From Blastocatellia bacterium (GTDB lineage: Bacteria; Acidobacteriota; Blastocatellia; Pyrinomonadales; Pyrinomonadaceae), in contig PSRF01000224.1 of the NCBI GenBank assembly GCA_003175865.1, positions 1 through 15,430 of the forward strand: a stretch of 15,430 nucleotides of DNA. Reading direction: 5' to 3'. This document shows positions 14,664-15,430 of the stretch, one piece after another. The translations under genes and the position numbers were made by a program. The stretch's first letter is position 1. Each line of letters begins with the position of its first letter. The notes under the pieces were generated by a model. It was not told where the DNA came from, ran no database searches, and saw only the letters and a program-made list of their open reading frames with translations.

Positions 14664-15430
14664 TCACTCATTTCTTAACGCGACCAACGGATCAACCTTG
14701 GTTGCGCGTCGAGCAGGGATGTAACAAGCAAGTAGCGCAACTAAGATCAATATTGCCGACACAGCTCCGAGTGTCAGCCGATCAGTTGGGGTGACGCCAA
14801 ACAACAGAGTCGCCATCAAACGCGTTAACGCATAAGCTCCGGCTAGGCCGAGAATCACGCCAACACCAACCAGCGCGATTCCGTTCCGGAGCACGAGCCG
14901 CAACACATCAATAGCGTTCGCGCCGAGCGCCATGCGGATTCCAATTTCCGGCGTGCGTTGAGTCACTGTGTAAGACATCACGCCGTAAATACCGATTGAA
15001 GCAAGAACAAGGGCAAGTGCTGCGAACATTGTTAGCAAGAGCATGTTGAATCGTCGTGCAGCAAACGACGAGGCGGCAACTTGCTGCATGGTGTCGACTT
15101 TAGTTAAAGGAAGCTGCGAGTCTACCTTCCAAACCTGACGCTTGATATCCTGGGCCATCGCCTGTGGATCAGATTGCGTTCGAGCCACAACCGTCATCCA
15201 TCGCTTCCATCGAGAAGTTTGCGGGTATGGCGAATAGAGCGCGGGCAGTTCCGGTAAATCCAAACCTAAATGCTTTACGTCACCGGCAACGCCAACAATC
15301 GTGATCCAGTGAATTTCAGAATCGTGTGCCCAACGCACTCGTTTGCCGAGTGGATCCTGATTGGGGAAGTACTGGCGAACCATCGCGTCGTTGATGATTC
15401 CAACCAGCGGCCCATTTTCATCGAAGTCCT
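14664..15430 (-). CDS. ADOP-family duplicated MacB/FtsX permease, gene G (5' end beyond window)
   Basis: C-terminal 254 residues of an ADOP permease; the frame is open to the right edge, so the true start lies outside. Visible are the end of the second periplasmic core ([48 protein letters not shown]) and the last three helices. The first helix includes [16 protein letters not shown]. The coupling segment [11 protein letters not shown] follows, and the protein ends [18 protein letters not shown]. Counting by eye, about 34 of 239 aligned residues differ from gene F; the differences are mostly conservative and scattered, with a small cluster after KRVRWA. The internal ATG at 15383 should not be taken as the start, because upstream codons ([15 protein letters not shown]) align with gene F. 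Confidence 0.92.
   Translation of the reverse strand, partial: DFDENGPLVGIINDAMVRQYFPNQDPLGKRVRWAHDSEIHWITIVGVAGDVKHLGLDLPELPALYSPYPQTSRWKRWMTVVARTQSDPQAMAQDIKRQVWKVDSQLPLTKVDTMQQVAASSFAARRFNMLLLTMFAALALVLASIGIYGVMSYTVTQRTPEIGIRMALGANAIDVLRLVLRNGIALVGVGVILGLAGAYALTRLMATLLFGVTPTDRLTLGAVSAILILVALLACYIPARRATKVDPLVALRNE

Noticed and set aside
15381..15383. ATG at 15383 as the start of a short independent gene
   Set aside because: The same frame continues upstream to the window edge with residues matching gene F, so it is an internal methionine of a truncated gene.
1..15430. ABC ATPase, transposase, tRNA or rRNA genes
   Set aside because: No Walker A (GxxGxGKS/T) or LSGGQ motif in any plausible frame, no DDE or Y1/HUH protein, and no cloverleaf or rRNA-like region seen between the genes.

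Overview
All protein-coding sequence in this 15.4-kb window belongs to one gene family. Seven genes lie head to tail on the minus strand, so transcription runs from high to low coordinates. Five are complete and two are cut by the window edges. All encode large integral-membrane proteins with a duplicated MacB/FtsX-type permease layout: a transmembrane helix, a periplasmic MacB-type core domain, three helices, and then the same set again. They end in the family signature PARRATxxDPxxALR. This matches the ADOP family (Acidobacterial Duplicated Orphan Permease), known for large paralogous families in Acidobacteria without adjacent ABC ATPase genes. No ATPase, periplasmic adaptor, regulator, RNA gene or transposase gene is visible. 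The likely host is therefore an acidobacterium with roughly even base composition. The class cannot be fixed from sequence alone; Blastocatellia is only a guess.

Layout from the transcriptional upstream end (right) to the downstream end (left): gene G (C-terminal part, runs off the right edge), F (12171-14567), E (9598-12042), D (7048-9480), C (4483-6903), B (1807-4269) and A (1-1637, runs off the left edge). F and G are about 86% identical over the shared C-terminal region, which points to a recent tandem duplication. A and B form another related pair. C, D and E are more divergent. There are no frameshifts or in-frame stops, so the whole array appears to be maintained.

The six gaps (96-213 bp) hold the least expected signal. 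Five of them (all except B-C) contain runs of a 7-bp unit related to GATTGCT. The runs have a consistent arrangement. On the coding strand a GATTGCTGATT-type block follows the stop codon by 1-4 nt in four gaps, and an inverted AATCAGCAATC-type block precedes the next start codon in five gaps. The four gaps with both blocks can form stem-loops. The A-B gap adds a 43-bp-arm palindrome containing a GGGAACCG...ACCGGATGC motif. The B-C gap instead has a pair of inverted 19-bp GC-rich hairpins around a third hairpin, resembling REP/BIME elements.

If the family works like its relatives, each protein should supply both membrane halves of a MacB/LolCE-like mechanotransmission or export machine and depend on an ATPase encoded elsewhere. 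Substrate and partner cannot be read from this window. The gap repeats may act as RNA processing or termination signals between genes, as recombination sites that expanded the array, or as non-autonomous mobile elements.
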